The notes below the pieces were generated by a model. That model did not search any database and had not been told where the DNA came from. It worked only from the letters and a program-made list of their open reading frames with translations. Below, one piece after another: positions 16,518 through 25,301 of a stretch of 53,378 bases of DNA; positions within the stretch are counted from its first letter, which is position 1; every line of letters starts with the position of its first letter. Origin of the DNA: an uncultured Eubacteriales bacterium (lineage in GTDB: Bacteria > Bacillota > Clostridia > Oscillospirales > Acutalibacteraceae); contig CAREUR010000006.1 in the NCBI GenBank assembly GCA_948968885.1, positions 1-53,378 of the forward strand, read 5' to 3'. A program made the translations under genes and the position numbers.

Positions 16518-17231
16518 TTATAATGGTCTTCTCTTAATTTTCGCGCTATTTCGAGGATAAGTGTACAAATTTTTCGCTATCTTTTTAAAAACAATTATAT
16601 TTCGATCATTTTTAGTCACCAAATTAAAGCTCTTTTGTGTGAAAATTTCCGCGTTCAAAACCTTCGTTGCATTTTTGGCCAAATCCAGCTCAGATTGTGC
16701 GTTCTTACCCTTTAGTGCGACAAAAACTCCGCCAACTTTCACAAAAGGCATACAATATTCTAGCAAAACGTTTAAAGGCGCAACCGCCCGTGATACAGCG
16801 ATATCAAAGCATTCTCGCAAATTATTTTCTTGAGCTGCACCCTCTGCTCTTGCGTGAACTAACTTCACATCAAATTTTAGATTATCTTTCAGCACTTCCA
16901 AAAACTTTATTCGTTTGTTAAGACTATCAAGCAGCGTTAAATCGACGTCTGGCCGGACAATCTTTATAGGTACTCCCGGGAATCCCGCCCCTGTGCCGAC
17001 ATCTATAATAGCGCCTCCGTGTGGAAATTCAACTGCATCAAGTGTTAATAGGCTGTCCAAAAAGTGCTTAACGGCGATTTCTCGCGGTTCTGTTATGGCC
17101 GTCAAGTTCATTTTTTGGTTCCATTCTATTAACAAGCCCGCATATTTCTCAAATTTTTCAACCAGTTGCTCTGATATTTCAAGGTTGCTTTTTTTCAAAA
17201 TTTGCTCAAATTCAACAAAGTGACTCGCCAT
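16518..17231 (-). CDS. rsmG: 16S rRNA (guanine-527-N7)-methyltransferase RsmG
   Basis: Methylates G527 of 16S rRNA; loss gives low-level streptomycin resistance in other bacteria. Rossmann-fold with SAM motif IDVGTGAGFPGVPIKI (about residues 70-85), preceded by WNQKMNLTAI and HFLDSLL, and followed by SRAVAPLNVLLEYC. A longer in-frame start at 17267 would overlap mnmG; the ATG at 17231 follows AAAGGAG by 9 bases and yields MASHFVEFEQIL, 237 residues. Only 2 bases separate it from the mnmG stop, so the two are coupled. The C-terminal tail PRNSAKIKRRPL is a short basic extension. Confidence 0.96.
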   Translation of the reverse strand: MASHFVEFEQILKKSNLEISEQLVEKFEKYAGLLIEWNQKMNLTAITEPREIAVKHFLDSLLTLDAVEFPHGGAIIDVGTGAGFPGVPIKIVRPDVDLTLLDSLNKRIKFLEVLKDNLKFDVKLVHARAEGAAQENNLRECFDIAVSRAVAPLNVLLEYCMPFVKVGGVFVALKGKNAQSELDLAKNATKVLNAEIFTQKSFNLVTKNDRNIIVFKKIAKNLYTYPRNSAKIKRRPL

Positions 17232-17233
17232 TT

Positions 17234-19114
17234 TTACCCGCTCCTTTGCGATCTCTGCTTTAGCCAAATCAACAAAACCGAGATATCGGCTGGGCTCACG
17301 CCAGAAATCCTCGAAGCTTGCCCGATATTTTCTGGCTTCACTAGGTTTAATTTTTCGACAGCTTCCAACCTAAGCCCAACAATCTGCGAATAATCGACAT
17401 TCGTTGGCAACTTTTTTGACTCCAGCCGCTTCATGGCTTCAATCTGCGACAGCTGCTTTTTTATGTACCCCTCGTATTTTATTTCTACTTCGATTTGCTC
17501 AAAGATTTCCTCATCGATATCCGACCGATTGACGTCAAATTCTCGTAAGCAATCATAGGTAATTTGCGGTCTTTTTAGCAGCTCAAACATTTTTGTACCG
17601 ATGGAAATTCCAGATGTTTCACGTGAAACAAGCATTGCGTTAACCTCTACAGATGGCGGTATTGCTACGTTTTTTATGCGTTCGATCTCTCTTTTTTTTT
17701 TAATTTGCTTCTCTTCAAACGCTTTCCATCGTTCGTCAGAGATTAGTCCTATCTCGCGCCCAATCGGCGTCAGTCGTTCGTCCGCGTTGTCCTGCCGCAA
17801 AACCAACCGATACTCCGAGCGCGACGTCATCATTCTGTACGGATCACTGACTCCCTTCGTGACCAAATCGTCGATCAGCGTACCTATATATGATGTGGAT
17901 CGGTTCAACTCAAGCGTCGTCCGATTCTTCACCTTCAGCGCTGCGTTAATTCCGGCTATCAGCCCCTGCGCCGCGGCTTCCTCATATCCCGAGCTTCCAT
18001 TAAATTGCCCTGCGCCGAACAATCCTGACAGCTCGGCAAACTCCAAGGTAGAATTCAACTGCAACGGATCAACGCAGTCATACTCTATAGCATAAGCGGG
18101 CCGCATCAATATCGCATTCTTGAAGCCCGGTAGCGACCGATAAAATTGAATCTGGACATCTTCCGGCAACGACGACGACAGCCCCTGAATGTACATCTCA
18201 TCGGTATTCAGGCCACATGGCTCCACAAAAAATTGATGCCGATCCTTATCTGCAAATCTAACGAATTTATCCTCGATGCTCGGGCAATATCGCGGACCCT
18301 TGCCCTCAATCATGCCCGCATATAGCGGCGATCGGTGAATATTCTGCAGAATTATTTCGCGAGTCCTCGCGCTCGTGTATCCCACATGGCAAGAAACCAT
18401 GTTTCCCCCGCCTCCGCGGCTTTCGTAAGAAAACGGCGTAATTTTCTCGTCACCATTTTGAATTTCTAATTTAGAAAAATCTATGCTCGACCTCAAAACC
18501 CTCGCCGGAGTGCCAGTTTTAAAGCGACGGAGCCGAACTCCTAGTTTTATCAGAGACTTGCTCAAAAAAGACGAAGGGAAAATCCCGTCCGGACCGCTCT
18601 CAAAAGACACCTCACCCACAAAAATCCTGCTTTTAAGGTAAGTCCCCGTAGCAATAATCACCGTCCTAGCGCGATAAATGGCCTCCATTCGCGTAGTTAA
18701 GCTCCAAAAATTCTCGTCAACCCTAGATATTTCAACGATTTCCGCCTGTCTAAGATGCAAATTTTTCTGCCTCTCGAGCTTATATTTCATCGTGCTCTTA
18801 TACTTTTCTCGATCGATCTGAACCCTCAGAGAGTGCACCGCAGGGCCCTTCCCGCGATTCAACATCCGACTTTGCAAAAAGCATTCGTCCGCCGTTTTGC
18901 CCATCTCTCCACCCAAAGCATCGATTTCTCTCACCAGATGGCCCTTCGCTGTCCCTCCAATAGACGGGTTGCACGGACAATTCCCCACCGCGTCCATATT
19001 TATTGTGAAGATGGCCGTCTTGCAGCCCAGCCGAGCCGCAGCCAAAGCCGCTTCTATGCCCGCATGACCGGCGCCAATCACCGCCACATCGTATTCTTCT
19101 GCAAAAAATTTCAA
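17234..19114 (-). CDS. mnmG: tRNA uridine-5-carboxymethylaminomethyl modification enzyme MnmG (GidA)
   Basis: FAD enzyme that works with MnmE to install cmnm5 at wobble U34 of several tRNAs. 626 residues. FAD-binding GAGHAGIEAALAAARLG is near residue 13, the catalytic-cysteine region CNPSIGGTAKGHLVREIDAL near 48. The central part has GLNTDEMYIQGLSSSLP and the late part GLFGAGQFNGSSGYEEAAAQG with TSRSEYRLVLRQDNAD, all family landmarks. The C-terminal helical domain for MnmE and tRNA binding is complete. The coding sequence contains a perfect parS site (17615-17630), which encodes V-S-R-E-T. It lies between mnmE and rsmG. Confidence 0.98.
   Translation of the reverse strand: MKFFAEEYDVAVIGAGHAGIEAALAAARLGCKTAIFTINMDAVGNCPCNPSIGGTAKGHLVREIDALGGEMGKTADECFLQSRMLNRGKGPAVHSLRVQIDREKYKSTMKYKLERQKNLHLRQAEIVEISRVDENFWSLTTRMEAIYRARTVIIATGTYLKSRIFVGEVSFESGPDGIFPSSFLSKSLIKLGVRLRRFKTGTPARVLRSSIDFSKLEIQNGDEKITPFSYESRGGGGNMVSCHVGYTSARTREIILQNIHRSPLYAGMIEGKGPRYCPSIEDKFVRFADKDRHQFFVEPCGLNTDEMYIQGLSSSLPEDVQIQFYRSLPGFKNAILMRPAYAIEYDCVDPLQLNSTLEFAELSGLFGAGQFNGSSGYEEAAAQGLIAGINAALKVKNRTTLELNRSTSYIGTLIDDLVTKGVSDPYRMMTSRSEYRLVLRQDNADERLTPIGREIGLISDERWKAFEEKQIKKKREIERIKNVAIPPSVEVNAMLVSRETSGISIGTKMFELLKRPQITYDCLREFDVNRSDIDEEIFEQIEVEIKYEGYIKKQLSQIEAMKRLESKKLPTNVDYSQIVGLRLEAVEKLNLVKPENIGQASRISGVSPADISVLLIWLKQRSQRSG
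17615..17630. promoter_or_regulatory. parS site 3, inside mnmG
   Basis: TGTTTCACGTGAAACA, perfect. It falls in the C-terminal part of mnmG, where it encodes VSRET on the minus strand, about 2.1 kb from the other two sites. Confidence 0.95.
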
Positions 19115-19171
19115 AATATCCCTTCTTTTTCATAGCTCTAAAACCGGCATGAACACTGAATCTACAGCCCT

Positions 19172-20542
19172 TTACTTTCCAACGCAAAACTTCGAAAAGA
19201 CCTCATCCACAACCACCTGGGTCGCCTTTTCGCCCGTCAAAACTAAGAGTTCTTCGATAGCGCTGTTTATCGAGACCGTCACAGCGTCCAAAGTAAGACC
19301 GCTTTCCAAAGCTGAGATAGCCTCCTTGACCGATTCCAGCGCAGTTTTCACTGTAAAATACTGCCTTTCTGAGACTAAAATGCCCTCCGAAGGGTCAACC
19401 TGCGCTACTTCAAGTATCTTCAAGATGCGTTTCTCCAACTCTTCAGCTCCAACGCCAGTTTTGGCCGAAGTTTTAACAACATCTTTAACAAAATTTTTAA
19501 TAAAATTGCAGTCCAAAACCTGATTCAAATCAGATTTGTTCACAACCGCCAACACATTTTTATTTTCTTTTATAGAATTAAGTAAGTCCACTTCGCCGTC
19601 TGTCAAGGATCTTGAGCCGTCAAGAACAAAAATCACCAAATCTGCAGACACCAACCGACCCCTCGCACGATCCACTCCAATGGCCTCGACAGGATCTTTG
19701 GTCGTGTGAATCCCAGCGGTATCGCAAATTCTAAGCGTGATGTCCCCAAGCGTCACCGATTCCTCTACGATGTCTCTGGTCGTCCCAGGGATCGACGTAA
19801 CAATGCTTCTCTCGGACCCCACCAGCATGTTCATCAACGTGGACTTCCCAACATTCGGTGCGCCCACAATCGCAGTATTCACGCCATTAATCAAAACTTT
19901 TCCTGCATCATAATTTTTCAATAATAAGTCTAATCGCGCTTTTGCTTGACTCAATATTTCTTTTATATAATCAAAATCCGCATCAAAGTCGGCATCATCG
20001 GGGTAGTCGGCCCAAACCGCTAGACGCGCCGATAAATCAATCAAAGCCTCAGTCGCTTCAGCAATTTTTCTGCTCACTGCGCCGTCATTCACCGCCACAG
20101 CAGCCCTGGCCGCGCTTTTGCCCGTCGCTTCGATGATCTTCATCACCGACTCCGCCTTGATTAAATCTATCTTTCCGTTCAAAAAAGCCCTCTTCGTGAA
20201 CTCTCCGGGCCCTGCAGGCTGCGCTCCGGCCGCCAAAACGGTCCTCAAAACTCGCTTCGTTATATAAAGCCCGCCATGGCAAGAGATCTCCACAACGTCC
20301 TCGCCGGTATAACTGTGCGGCGCGCGAAACACCAGCACAACGGCTTCGTCAAGCTCTTCACCCTGGTCATAAATCTTTCCAAACCGCGCCGTATAGCCAG
20401 GAGTCTCAGCCAAATCCTTGCCAGAAACTGACCTAAAGACCTTGTCAACAATAGAAATCGCGCCCTCACCAGAGACGCGAATAACCCCGATTCCGCCCTG
20501 CCCCTGCGCCGTCGAGATCGCAGCAATCGGATCCAACTGCAT
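19172..20542 (-). CDS. mnmE: tRNA modification GTPase MnmE (TrmE)
   Basis: GTPase partner of MnmG in U34 modification. 456 residues. The N-terminal formyl-tetrahydrofolate-binding domain has DPIAAISTAQGQGGIGVIRVSG and HGG near residue 80. The helical domain carries an inserted G domain with GAPNVGKSTLMNML (G1, about 225), TTRDIVEE (G2), DTAGIHTT (G3) and NKSD (G4). The C-terminus ends in FSKFCVGK, the conserved C-x-G-K. An in-frame TTG at 20551 sits almost on the ribosome site; the ATG at 20542 follows GGGAGG by about 10 bases and is preferred. Confidence 0.97.
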   Translation of the reverse strand: MQLDPIAAISTAQGQGGIGVIRVSGEGAISIVDKVFRSVSGKDLAETPGYTARFGKIYDQGEELDEAVVLVFRAPHSYTGEDVVEISCHGGLYITKRVLRTVLAAGAQPAGPGEFTKRAFLNGKIDLIKAESVMKIIEATGKSAARAAVAVNDGAVSRKIAEATEALIDLSARLAVWADYPDDADFDADFDYIKEILSQAKARLDLLLKNYDAGKVLINGVNTAIVGAPNVGKSTLMNMLVGSERSIVTSIPGTTRDIVEESVTLGDITLRICDTAGIHTTKDPVEAIGVDRARGRLVSADLVIFVLDGSRSLTDGEVDLLNSIKENKNVLAVVNKSDLNQVLDCNFIKNFVKDVVKTSAKTGVGAEELEKRILKILEVAQVDPSEGILVSERQYFTVKTALESVKEAISALESGLTLDAVTVSINSAIEELLVLTGEKATQVVVDEVFSKFCVGK

Positions 20543-20610
20543 ATCAGCCAAACCTCCCTTTCTACCGGCATTTTGATAACATTCTACCTTAATAAAACCC
20601 GCCTACAAAG

Positions 20611-20643
20611 CAAAAAGGCGACTCAAAACCGAATCACCTTTTG
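20611..20643 (-). terminator. Rho-independent terminator after jag
   Basis: On the minus strand AAAAGGTGATTC, loop GGTTTT, GAGTCGCCTTTTT, with G-U and Watson-Crick pairs throughout and a T-run. It separates the rpmH-to-jag unit from mnmE. Confidence 0.75.
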
Positions 20644-20670
20644 AATCAACCGCGAAAAATCAACAACCAA

Positions 20671-21309
20671 TCAAACGGACTTGTCAAGATCAATGACCAA
20701 ATGCCGCTGGAGGTCCTCTCCCTCCGACCAAGACGTCACGCCATCAACCTTCTCCACCGTCATATGTATAACCTTCCGCTCATAAGGCGTCATCGGTTCC
20801 AGTTCAACGGGCTTCCTCGTGCGCAAAACCTTCGAAGCCAGATTTTCTGCCAACTTTATCAAAACTTTTTCGCGCCTCTCGCGGTAATCGCTAATATTAA
20901 TCGTCACTCGATAATACGAATCGCACACGGCGTTAGCAACCAAGCCAACCAAATACTGTATTGCGTCCAAAGTGTCGCCACGATGCCCAATCGCGATCTT
21001 CGCATTACCGCCAACCACGTGCAAATTGACTCCCTCTGGGTTTTCTTCGCTCTCTATGCTAAAATTTTTCAGCCCGTATGCGGTCAAAACGTCGTGCAGA
21101 TACCTAGCCGCAAGCTTTGCCGGCGAAACCGTGACACTTGCCCGAACCTTCGCCATTTTCCCGCCAAAAATCCCAAAAACCTTCTTACCCGGCATCTGAA
21201 TTACCTCAAAAGACACCTCCTGCTGGGCCGCGCCCAATGCCTTGCAGGCCTCCTCCTGCGCCAACACTAGTGTTTCTCCAACTCCAACAGCTTCCTTCAC
21301 CACAACCAT
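20671..21309 (-). CDS. jag: RNA-binding protein Jag (KhpB/EloR)
   Basis: 212 residues in three parts: an N-terminal Jag domain (VVKEAVGVGETLVLAQEEACKAL, with KKVFGIFGGKMAKV), a KH domain with the variant loop IGHRGDTLDAIQYLVG, and a C-terminal R3H domain (PMTPYERKVIHMTV). KhpB/EloR proteins bind RNA with KhpA and influence cell elongation and division in other Firmicutes. The unusually long linker between the Jag and KH domains in Bacillus is short here. The ATG lies 3 bases from GGAGG; a GTG two codons later would have better spacing. It follows yidC by about 70 bases on the same strand. Confidence 0.95.
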   Translation of the reverse strand: MVVVKEAVGVGETLVLAQEEACKALGAAQQEVSFEVIQMPGKKVFGIFGGKMAKVRASVTVSPAKLAARYLHDVLTAYGLKNFSIESEENPEGVNLHVVGGNAKIAIGHRGDTLDAIQYLVGLVANAVCDSYYRVTINISDYRERREKVLIKLAENLASKVLRTRKPVELEPMTPYERKVIHMTVEKVDGVTSWSEGEDLQRHLVIDLDKSV

Positions 21310-21378
21310 GCACCTCCGTAAATTTTACAAATCTTTGAGAAATTTTAAATCTATGACAATTTTTAAAACAATTAGTCC

Positions 21379-22317
21379 TTACTTTTCAGCATCTATGCGG
21401 GGTTCACTAGCCTCAATGATTTCCAATCGAGCAATCCTCGCCGCTTCCTCCTTGGCTGCAAGCGCCTTTGGCCCAAAAAACCTGGCTAAGAATATCGACT
21501 GAATCAGCGAAATTACGTTAAACACCGTGTAATAGGCTCCCAAGGCCGCGGGCGCGTACAAAGTCAGCGAAACGAATATCAGCGGGATTAAAAACGGTAC
21601 GAACTTAGTGCAACCTGGCGCCGCTTGGCGGTTTCCGTCCATCAGCTGAGCCACAAATATCGTCGCAAACATTGTTCCGGCCGAGAGCACCGGCCAAATC
21701 CACGCCAAAGTCTCAAAAGAGCTCGTCATCGGCACCGCGAACAAGTCCAGCCCAAAAAAATTGAAGCCCTTGTTAAAATCCAGTATATCACTAATTTGCT
21801 CGGCTGTAAACATCGTCAATTTGTCGCTGACCTGCGGGAAAACCTTTATGATCTCCAGCTGCGCGTAAACCGAGCCGAAATCGCCCGACAGTCCGGGGAT
21901 AGCCTTCAAAGTCTCCACCGCAGAGCTCAAAGCCTCGGCAGAAACGTGAAACAAGTTCGTCAAAGGTCGAAAGATGGCTCCGTAAACGCCCGTAAAAACA
22001 AACGCCGGCAAAAGCTGAGGCAAACATCCACCCAACGGGTTAAAGCCCTCTTTTTCGTAGAGTTTCGCCATTTCTTCGTTCATTTTTTGCCGATTGTTCG
22101 CGTACTTTTTCTGAATTTCTTGAGTCTTCGCGCTAATCTTCGAGGTCTTAAGCAGCGCCTTTCTCGACTTCAGCTCAAACGGAAACGACAAAGCCTTGAT
22201 GATCACGACGAAAATGAAAACCGCCGGAACAAAACTGTCAAATAAATCGAAAAAAAACCACAAAATAAGACCCAAAAGCCTGCCCAGCGCGTCGCCAATC
22301 AGATTAAATAAATTCAT
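21379..22317 (-). CDS. yidC: Membrane protein insertase YidC (Oxa1 family)
   Basis: Inserts proteins into the cytoplasmic membrane alone or with SecYEG. 312 residues. It has an N-terminal hydrophobic segment (LLGLILWFFFDLF), the VIIKALSFPFELKSRKAL start of the conserved domain with the conserved positive residue in the groove, then YEKEGFNPLGGCLPQLLPAFVFTGVYGAIF, and three further membrane segments to about residue 285. A lipobox is not visible, unlike SpoIIIJ. It follows yidD and precedes jag, the standard order. The ATG is 9 bases after GGGGGA. The charged C-terminal tail after ARFFGPKAL may contact ribosomes. Confidence 0.97.
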   Translation of the reverse strand: MNLFNLIGDALGRLLGLILWFFFDLFDSFVPAVFIFVVIIKALSFPFELKSRKALLKTSKISAKTQEIQKKYANNRQKMNEEMAKLYEKEGFNPLGGCLPQLLPAFVFTGVYGAIFRPLTNLFHVSAEALSSAVETLKAIPGLSGDFGSVYAQLEIIKVFPQVSDKLTMFTAEQISDILDFNKGFNFFGLDLFAVPMTSSFETLAWIWPVLSAGTMFATIFVAQLMDGNRQAAPGCTKFVPFLIPLIFVSLTLYAPAALGAYYTVFNVISLIQSIFLARFFGPKALAAKEEAARIARLEIIEASEPRIDAEK

Positions 22318-22356
22318 ACAAAAAAGTCCCCCGTAATGATGATAAATACCGCAAAA

Positions 22357-22593
22357 TCAGCGTCGATTTCGCCGCCCAGGCAAAGGCACCGGATCAAACC
22401 CGCCGCGAAACATAGGATTACAGCGCAAAAATCTGAGCAAAACAAGCGCCAAGCCCTTCAACGTGCCAAACCGATCAATCGCCTCGATGCCGTAGTCGGA
22501 GCAAGACGGATAAAACCTGCAGCACGGCGGCCTATTTCTCGAGATATTTCGCTGATAAAATTTTATCAACCGAATCAAAAAATTCTTCACCAT
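22357..22593 (-). CDS. yidD: Membrane protein insertion efficiency factor YidD
   Basis: 78 residues. IKFYQRNIS near the start and the Cys motif CCRFYPSCSDYGIEAI are diagnostic, then LKGLALVLLRFLRCNPM, with GGFDPVP near the end. The family is a small amphipathic, membrane-peripheral protein that helps YidC-dependent insertion. Placed between rnpA and yidC in the usual order, presumably in one transcript from the rpmH promoter. The ribosome site (GAGCGGG) is only moderate. Confidence 0.95.
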   Translation of the reverse strand: MVKNFLIRLIKFYQRNISRNRPPCCRFYPSCSDYGIEAIDRFGTLKGLALVLLRFLRCNPMFRGGFDPVPLPGRRNRR

Positions 22594-22639
22594 AAAAAAG
22601 CCCGCTCTCCAAACGTTAACCTTATGTAGGCAACAAAAA

Positions 22640-22984
22640 TCAGCCCTCTGCCGCCAAAATCCTGGCCTCTGCTAGCTTTTTGGTCAGCTCTCGCAAAACG
22701 TCGCCCATTTTTATCGACCAAGTCTTTTTTCTGGCCACCAAAACAACATCGAACCCCGGCCGTATCCTTGGCAAAAGTGTTCGATAAGCCTCTCGCACAA
22801 CCCGCCGAGCACGATTTCGTTGCACAGCGTTACCGATTTTCTTGCTAGTAGTAATGCCCATCCGGGCGGTATTCTCGCGATTTCTCAAAACGTAAACGAC
22901 CAAAACCGGCGAAACATACGACCGGCCCCTCGAGTAAACCCGGCTAAATTCGCGATTCTTATTCAAAGCAATAATCTTACTCAT
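22640..22984 (-). CDS. rnpA: Ribonuclease P protein component
   Basis: Protein subunit that helps the RNase P RNA mature the 5' ends of tRNAs. 114 residues, strongly basic. The family pattern is clear: LNKNREFSRVYSRGRSYV, then VVYVLRNREN, TTSKKIGNAVQRNRARRVVREAYR (the RNR motif) and DVVLVARK. It follows rpmH by about 145 bases and is normally co-transcribed with it. The RNase P RNA gene is not in this window. Confidence 0.96.
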   Translation of the reverse strand: MSKIIALNKNREFSRVYSRGRSYVSPVLVVYVLRNRENTARMGITTSKKIGNAVQRNRARRVVREAYRTLLPRIRPGFDVVLVARKKTWSIKMGDVLRELTKKLAEARILAAEG

Positions 22985-23129
22985 AACACCAAGCCTTCTA
23001 ATTTTGGCACCACACCGGCATTCTTTAATCCTTCGCTTTTTTTAATCTCACAAAAATAAAAAACATCACAACAAAAAAGTTCAAAAAACATCGACCAAGC
23101 CGCAACTTAGTCTAGTTCAAACAAAAAAA

Positions 23130-23264
23130 TTAATAAGAAAGTCTATGTCTACCTTTGGCTCTGCGGCGCGCCAAGACTCTGCGTCCATTTCTATCTGCCA
23201 TTCTTTTTCTAAAGCCGTGTTCCTTCTTTCGGTGAAGCTTTTTTGGCTGATAAGTTCTTAACAT
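23130..23264 (-). CDS. rpmH: Ribosomal protein L34
   Basis: A 44-residue frame found directly in the bases. Translation on the minus strand reads MLRTYQPKKLHRKKEHGF, then RKRMADRNGRRVLARRR and AKGRHRLSY, the near-invariant L34 sequence. GGGAGG lies 9 bases before the ATG. It is the first gene of the leftward operon from the origin, with its own strong promoter. The second residue is Leu where many L34 proteins have Lys. Confidence 0.97.
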   Translation of the reverse strand: MLRTYQPKKLHRKKEHGFRKRMADRNGRRVLARRRAKGRHRLSY

Positions 23265-23301
23265 AAAGCGTCCTCCCTTCACACATCAAGCGTATGTTGA
23301 T

Positions 23302-23331
23302 ATTATACCTCAAAGTCGGCGCCCGTGTCAA
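23302..23331 (-). promoter_or_regulatory. Strong promoter for the rpmH operon
   Basis: Minus strand: TTGACA (23331-23326), 18 bases, TATAAT (23307-23302). Both boxes are perfect. Confidence 0.88.
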
Positions 23332-23415
23332 GAGTGCCAAAACGCGCGTCTCTGCGGCGATTTTTCTGCAGGCTCGACCTCTTTTGCCTATCCCAAAATT
23401 TCACAAAAAATACGA

Positions 23416-23444
23416 TTGAAAAATTTTGCGACTTGTGGTATCCT
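23416..23444 (+). promoter_or_regulatory. Possible dnaA promoter
   Basis: TTGAAA (23416-23421), 17 bases, TATCCT (23439-23444). It is about 230 bases from the dnaA start; a nearer promoter is not obvious. No canonical TTATCCACA box was found in 23332-23676, which is otherwise T-rich. Confidence 0.35.
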
Positions 23445-23676
23445 AAGTACTGTATATCTTTATCTTGTTTTATGGGCTGTTTAGTGTGGCCAAATCGCTT
23501 TTTCGCGCCTTTTTGCCTCGTTTTTGTCGATTTTAACACGCTTTTTTTGCAGCAAATTTCTTGGCAGCATTCCTTCTGCGGTTTTTATTTATTAAAAAGA
23601 AATTTATTTCGCAAATTTTCGCACAGTATCGCACAATGTTAAAGATAGTAGATCGTTAATTCTCTGGAGGTAAAAA

Positions 23677-24996
23677 ATGGAATCTTTCAACGAGGCTTGG
23701 GAACTCATCTGTTCCTACTGCAAGACTCGAATAACCGACGTCGCTTACAAAACGTGGATCAGCCGGATTTCTCCGGTTAAGATCGACTTTGACACGGGTG
23801 ACGCTATTTTGATGGTGCCTAACGAATTTCATAAACAGACGCTTACTCGCTGTTATACGCCGCTTTTGAATAGCGCGTTTGAGGAAATCTTCGGATCTAA
23901 CGGCATTAATATATGTTTTGTTACGCCAAACGCTAGCAGCGAAAGCCGTCCGCCCAAAAACGACAGCTTGGCCATCGACGCGGCGCCAGAACTAACCTTC
24001 GATACATATATTGTGGGCTCTTCCAATAAATTTGCGCATGCTGCGGCTCTGGCTGTGGCCGCAAACCCCGCTGGGTCCTATAATCCGCTGTTTATTTATG
24101 GGAACTCGGGGCTTGGCAAGACGCACCTTCTATACGCCATCTGCAACGACATCAAGAAGACGCACCCCGAGACGCGCTCGCTTTATATTAAGGGTGACGA
24201 ATTCACAAACGAGCTAATCGACGCTATACGGCGAGGTACGACGATTGAGTTTCATCAAAAGTACCGCCAGACCGACATTTTGCTCGTGGACGACATCCAG
24301 TTTATCGCGGGGAAGGACTCTACGCAGGAGGAATTTTTCCATACCTTCAACACGCTGTACGAAGCCAATAAGCAGATTGTCTTGACGTCTGACCGGCCAC
24401 CTAAAGAGATTCAAACACTTGAGGATCGCTTGAGGACGCGCTTTGAATGGGGTCTGATTGCCGACATTCAGCCGCCGGACTTTGAGACACGGATCGCTAT
24501 TATTAAAAGAAAGGCCGAAATTCTAGACATTGACATCCCGAATAACGTCTCGGAATACATTGCAACTAAGCTCAAGACGAATATCCGGCAGCTCGAGGGC
24601 GCCGTTAAGAAGATTAAGGCTTACTACCTTTTGCAGGGCGACGAACCGAGCATAGCTACCGCGCAGGCCGCTATTTCGGATATTTTGAATAACGATCAGC
24701 CTCCTCCGCTCACTGTGGAGAAGATCGTGGAGGAGGTCGCTAAAACCTATGGTGTTTCTGGCGAGGATATTCGCTCATCTAAACGGGCTTCGAATATCTC
24801 TAACGCGCGTCAGACTGCGATTTATATCGCTAGGGAGATTACTCAACTTTCTATGACGGCCTTGGGGGCGGAGTTTGGGGGCAGGGATCACTCTACCGTG
24901 GTCTATGCTATCCAGCAGGTAGAGAAGACTATGAAGACCGATCCCAAAACGCGGGCGATGATCGAGGATATCATCAAGAATATTCGCGACAGATAG
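23677..24996 (+). CDS. dnaA: Replication initiator DnaA
   Basis: Binds DnaA boxes and melts the origin; also a transcription factor. 439 residues. Domain I occupies about 1-85 (AWELICSYCKTRITDVAYKTW). AAA+ core with Walker A GNSGLGKTHLLYAI near 143, Walker B LLVDDIQFIAGK near 200, sensor LTSDRPPKEI, and box VII EDRLRTRFEWGL. Domain IV carries the DnaA-box signature GGRDHSTVVYAIQQVE near 400. The linker (domain II) is short, about 15-20 residues. The ATG follows TCTGGAGG by 7 bases. Sequence between it and dnaN holds the variant DnaA boxes. Confidence 0.98.
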   Translation: MESFNEAWELICSYCKTRITDVAYKTWISRISPVKIDFDTGDAILMVPNEFHKQTLTRCYTPLLNSAFEEIFGSNGINICFVTPNASSESRPPKNDSLAIDAAPELTFDTYIVGSSNKFAHAAALAVAANPAGSYNPLFIYGNSGLGKTHLLYAICNDIKKTHPETRSLYIKGDEFTNELIDAIRRGTTIEFHQKYRQTDILLVDDIQFIAGKDSTQEEFFHTFNTLYEANKQIVLTSDRPPKEIQTLEDRLRTRFEWGLIADIQPPDFETRIAIIKRKAEILDIDIPNNVSEYIATKLKTNIRQLEGAVKKIKAYYLLQGDEPSIATAQAAISDILNNDQPPPLTVEKIVEEVAKTYGVSGEDIRSSKRASNISNARQTAIYIAREITQLSMTALGAEFGGRDHSTVVYAIQQVEKTMKTDPKTRAMIEDIIKNIRDR

Positions 24997-25301
24997 CTTT
25001 TGTTGAATTGTTAACAATGTTTTCACTTTTTAACATTTTCGGTTGAATTCGCGATTTTTGCTGTGTTTTTCTTTCAACTTTTTTTCAACATTTAACACCA
25101 AGTTTTCCACAAAAATGTTGAAACGTCGCGGGTCCGGTTTAAAGTTTAAAAAGTTTCCACATAAATTAAACGAAGGGTTTTGGTTTTAAAATGGCTTTAC
25201 AATGCGTTTCGGGAGGGCGTTTCAACATATCAACGGCCCCTACTAATGTTACTAAAATTTAATTATTTCATTGCTATTATTTTAAAATGAGGTGATCTTT
25301 T
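24997..25301. other. oriC: Origin of replication region between dnaA and dnaN
   Basis: AT-rich and non-coding. It contains a group of DnaA-box-like 9-mers of the form (T/G)TTTC(A/C)ACA: TTTTCAACA 25082-25090, TTTTCCACA 25103-25111, its relative on the opposite strand TGTTGAAAC 25116-25124, GTTTCCACA 25153-25161 and GTTTCAACA 25219-25227. The AT-rich stretch toward dnaN (about 25240-25285) could be the unwinding element. The position next to dnaA and the strand switch of genes around it support an origin. Confidence 0.8.

Noticed and set aside
16974..16982. TCCCGGGAA inside rsmG as a possible Noc-binding site
   Set aside because: Only the core of the Bacillus site (ATTTCCCGGGAAAT) is matched and it lies in coding sequence; likely chance.
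21940..21955. parS-like ACGTGAAACA in yidC
   Set aside because: Only one half of the palindrome is present.
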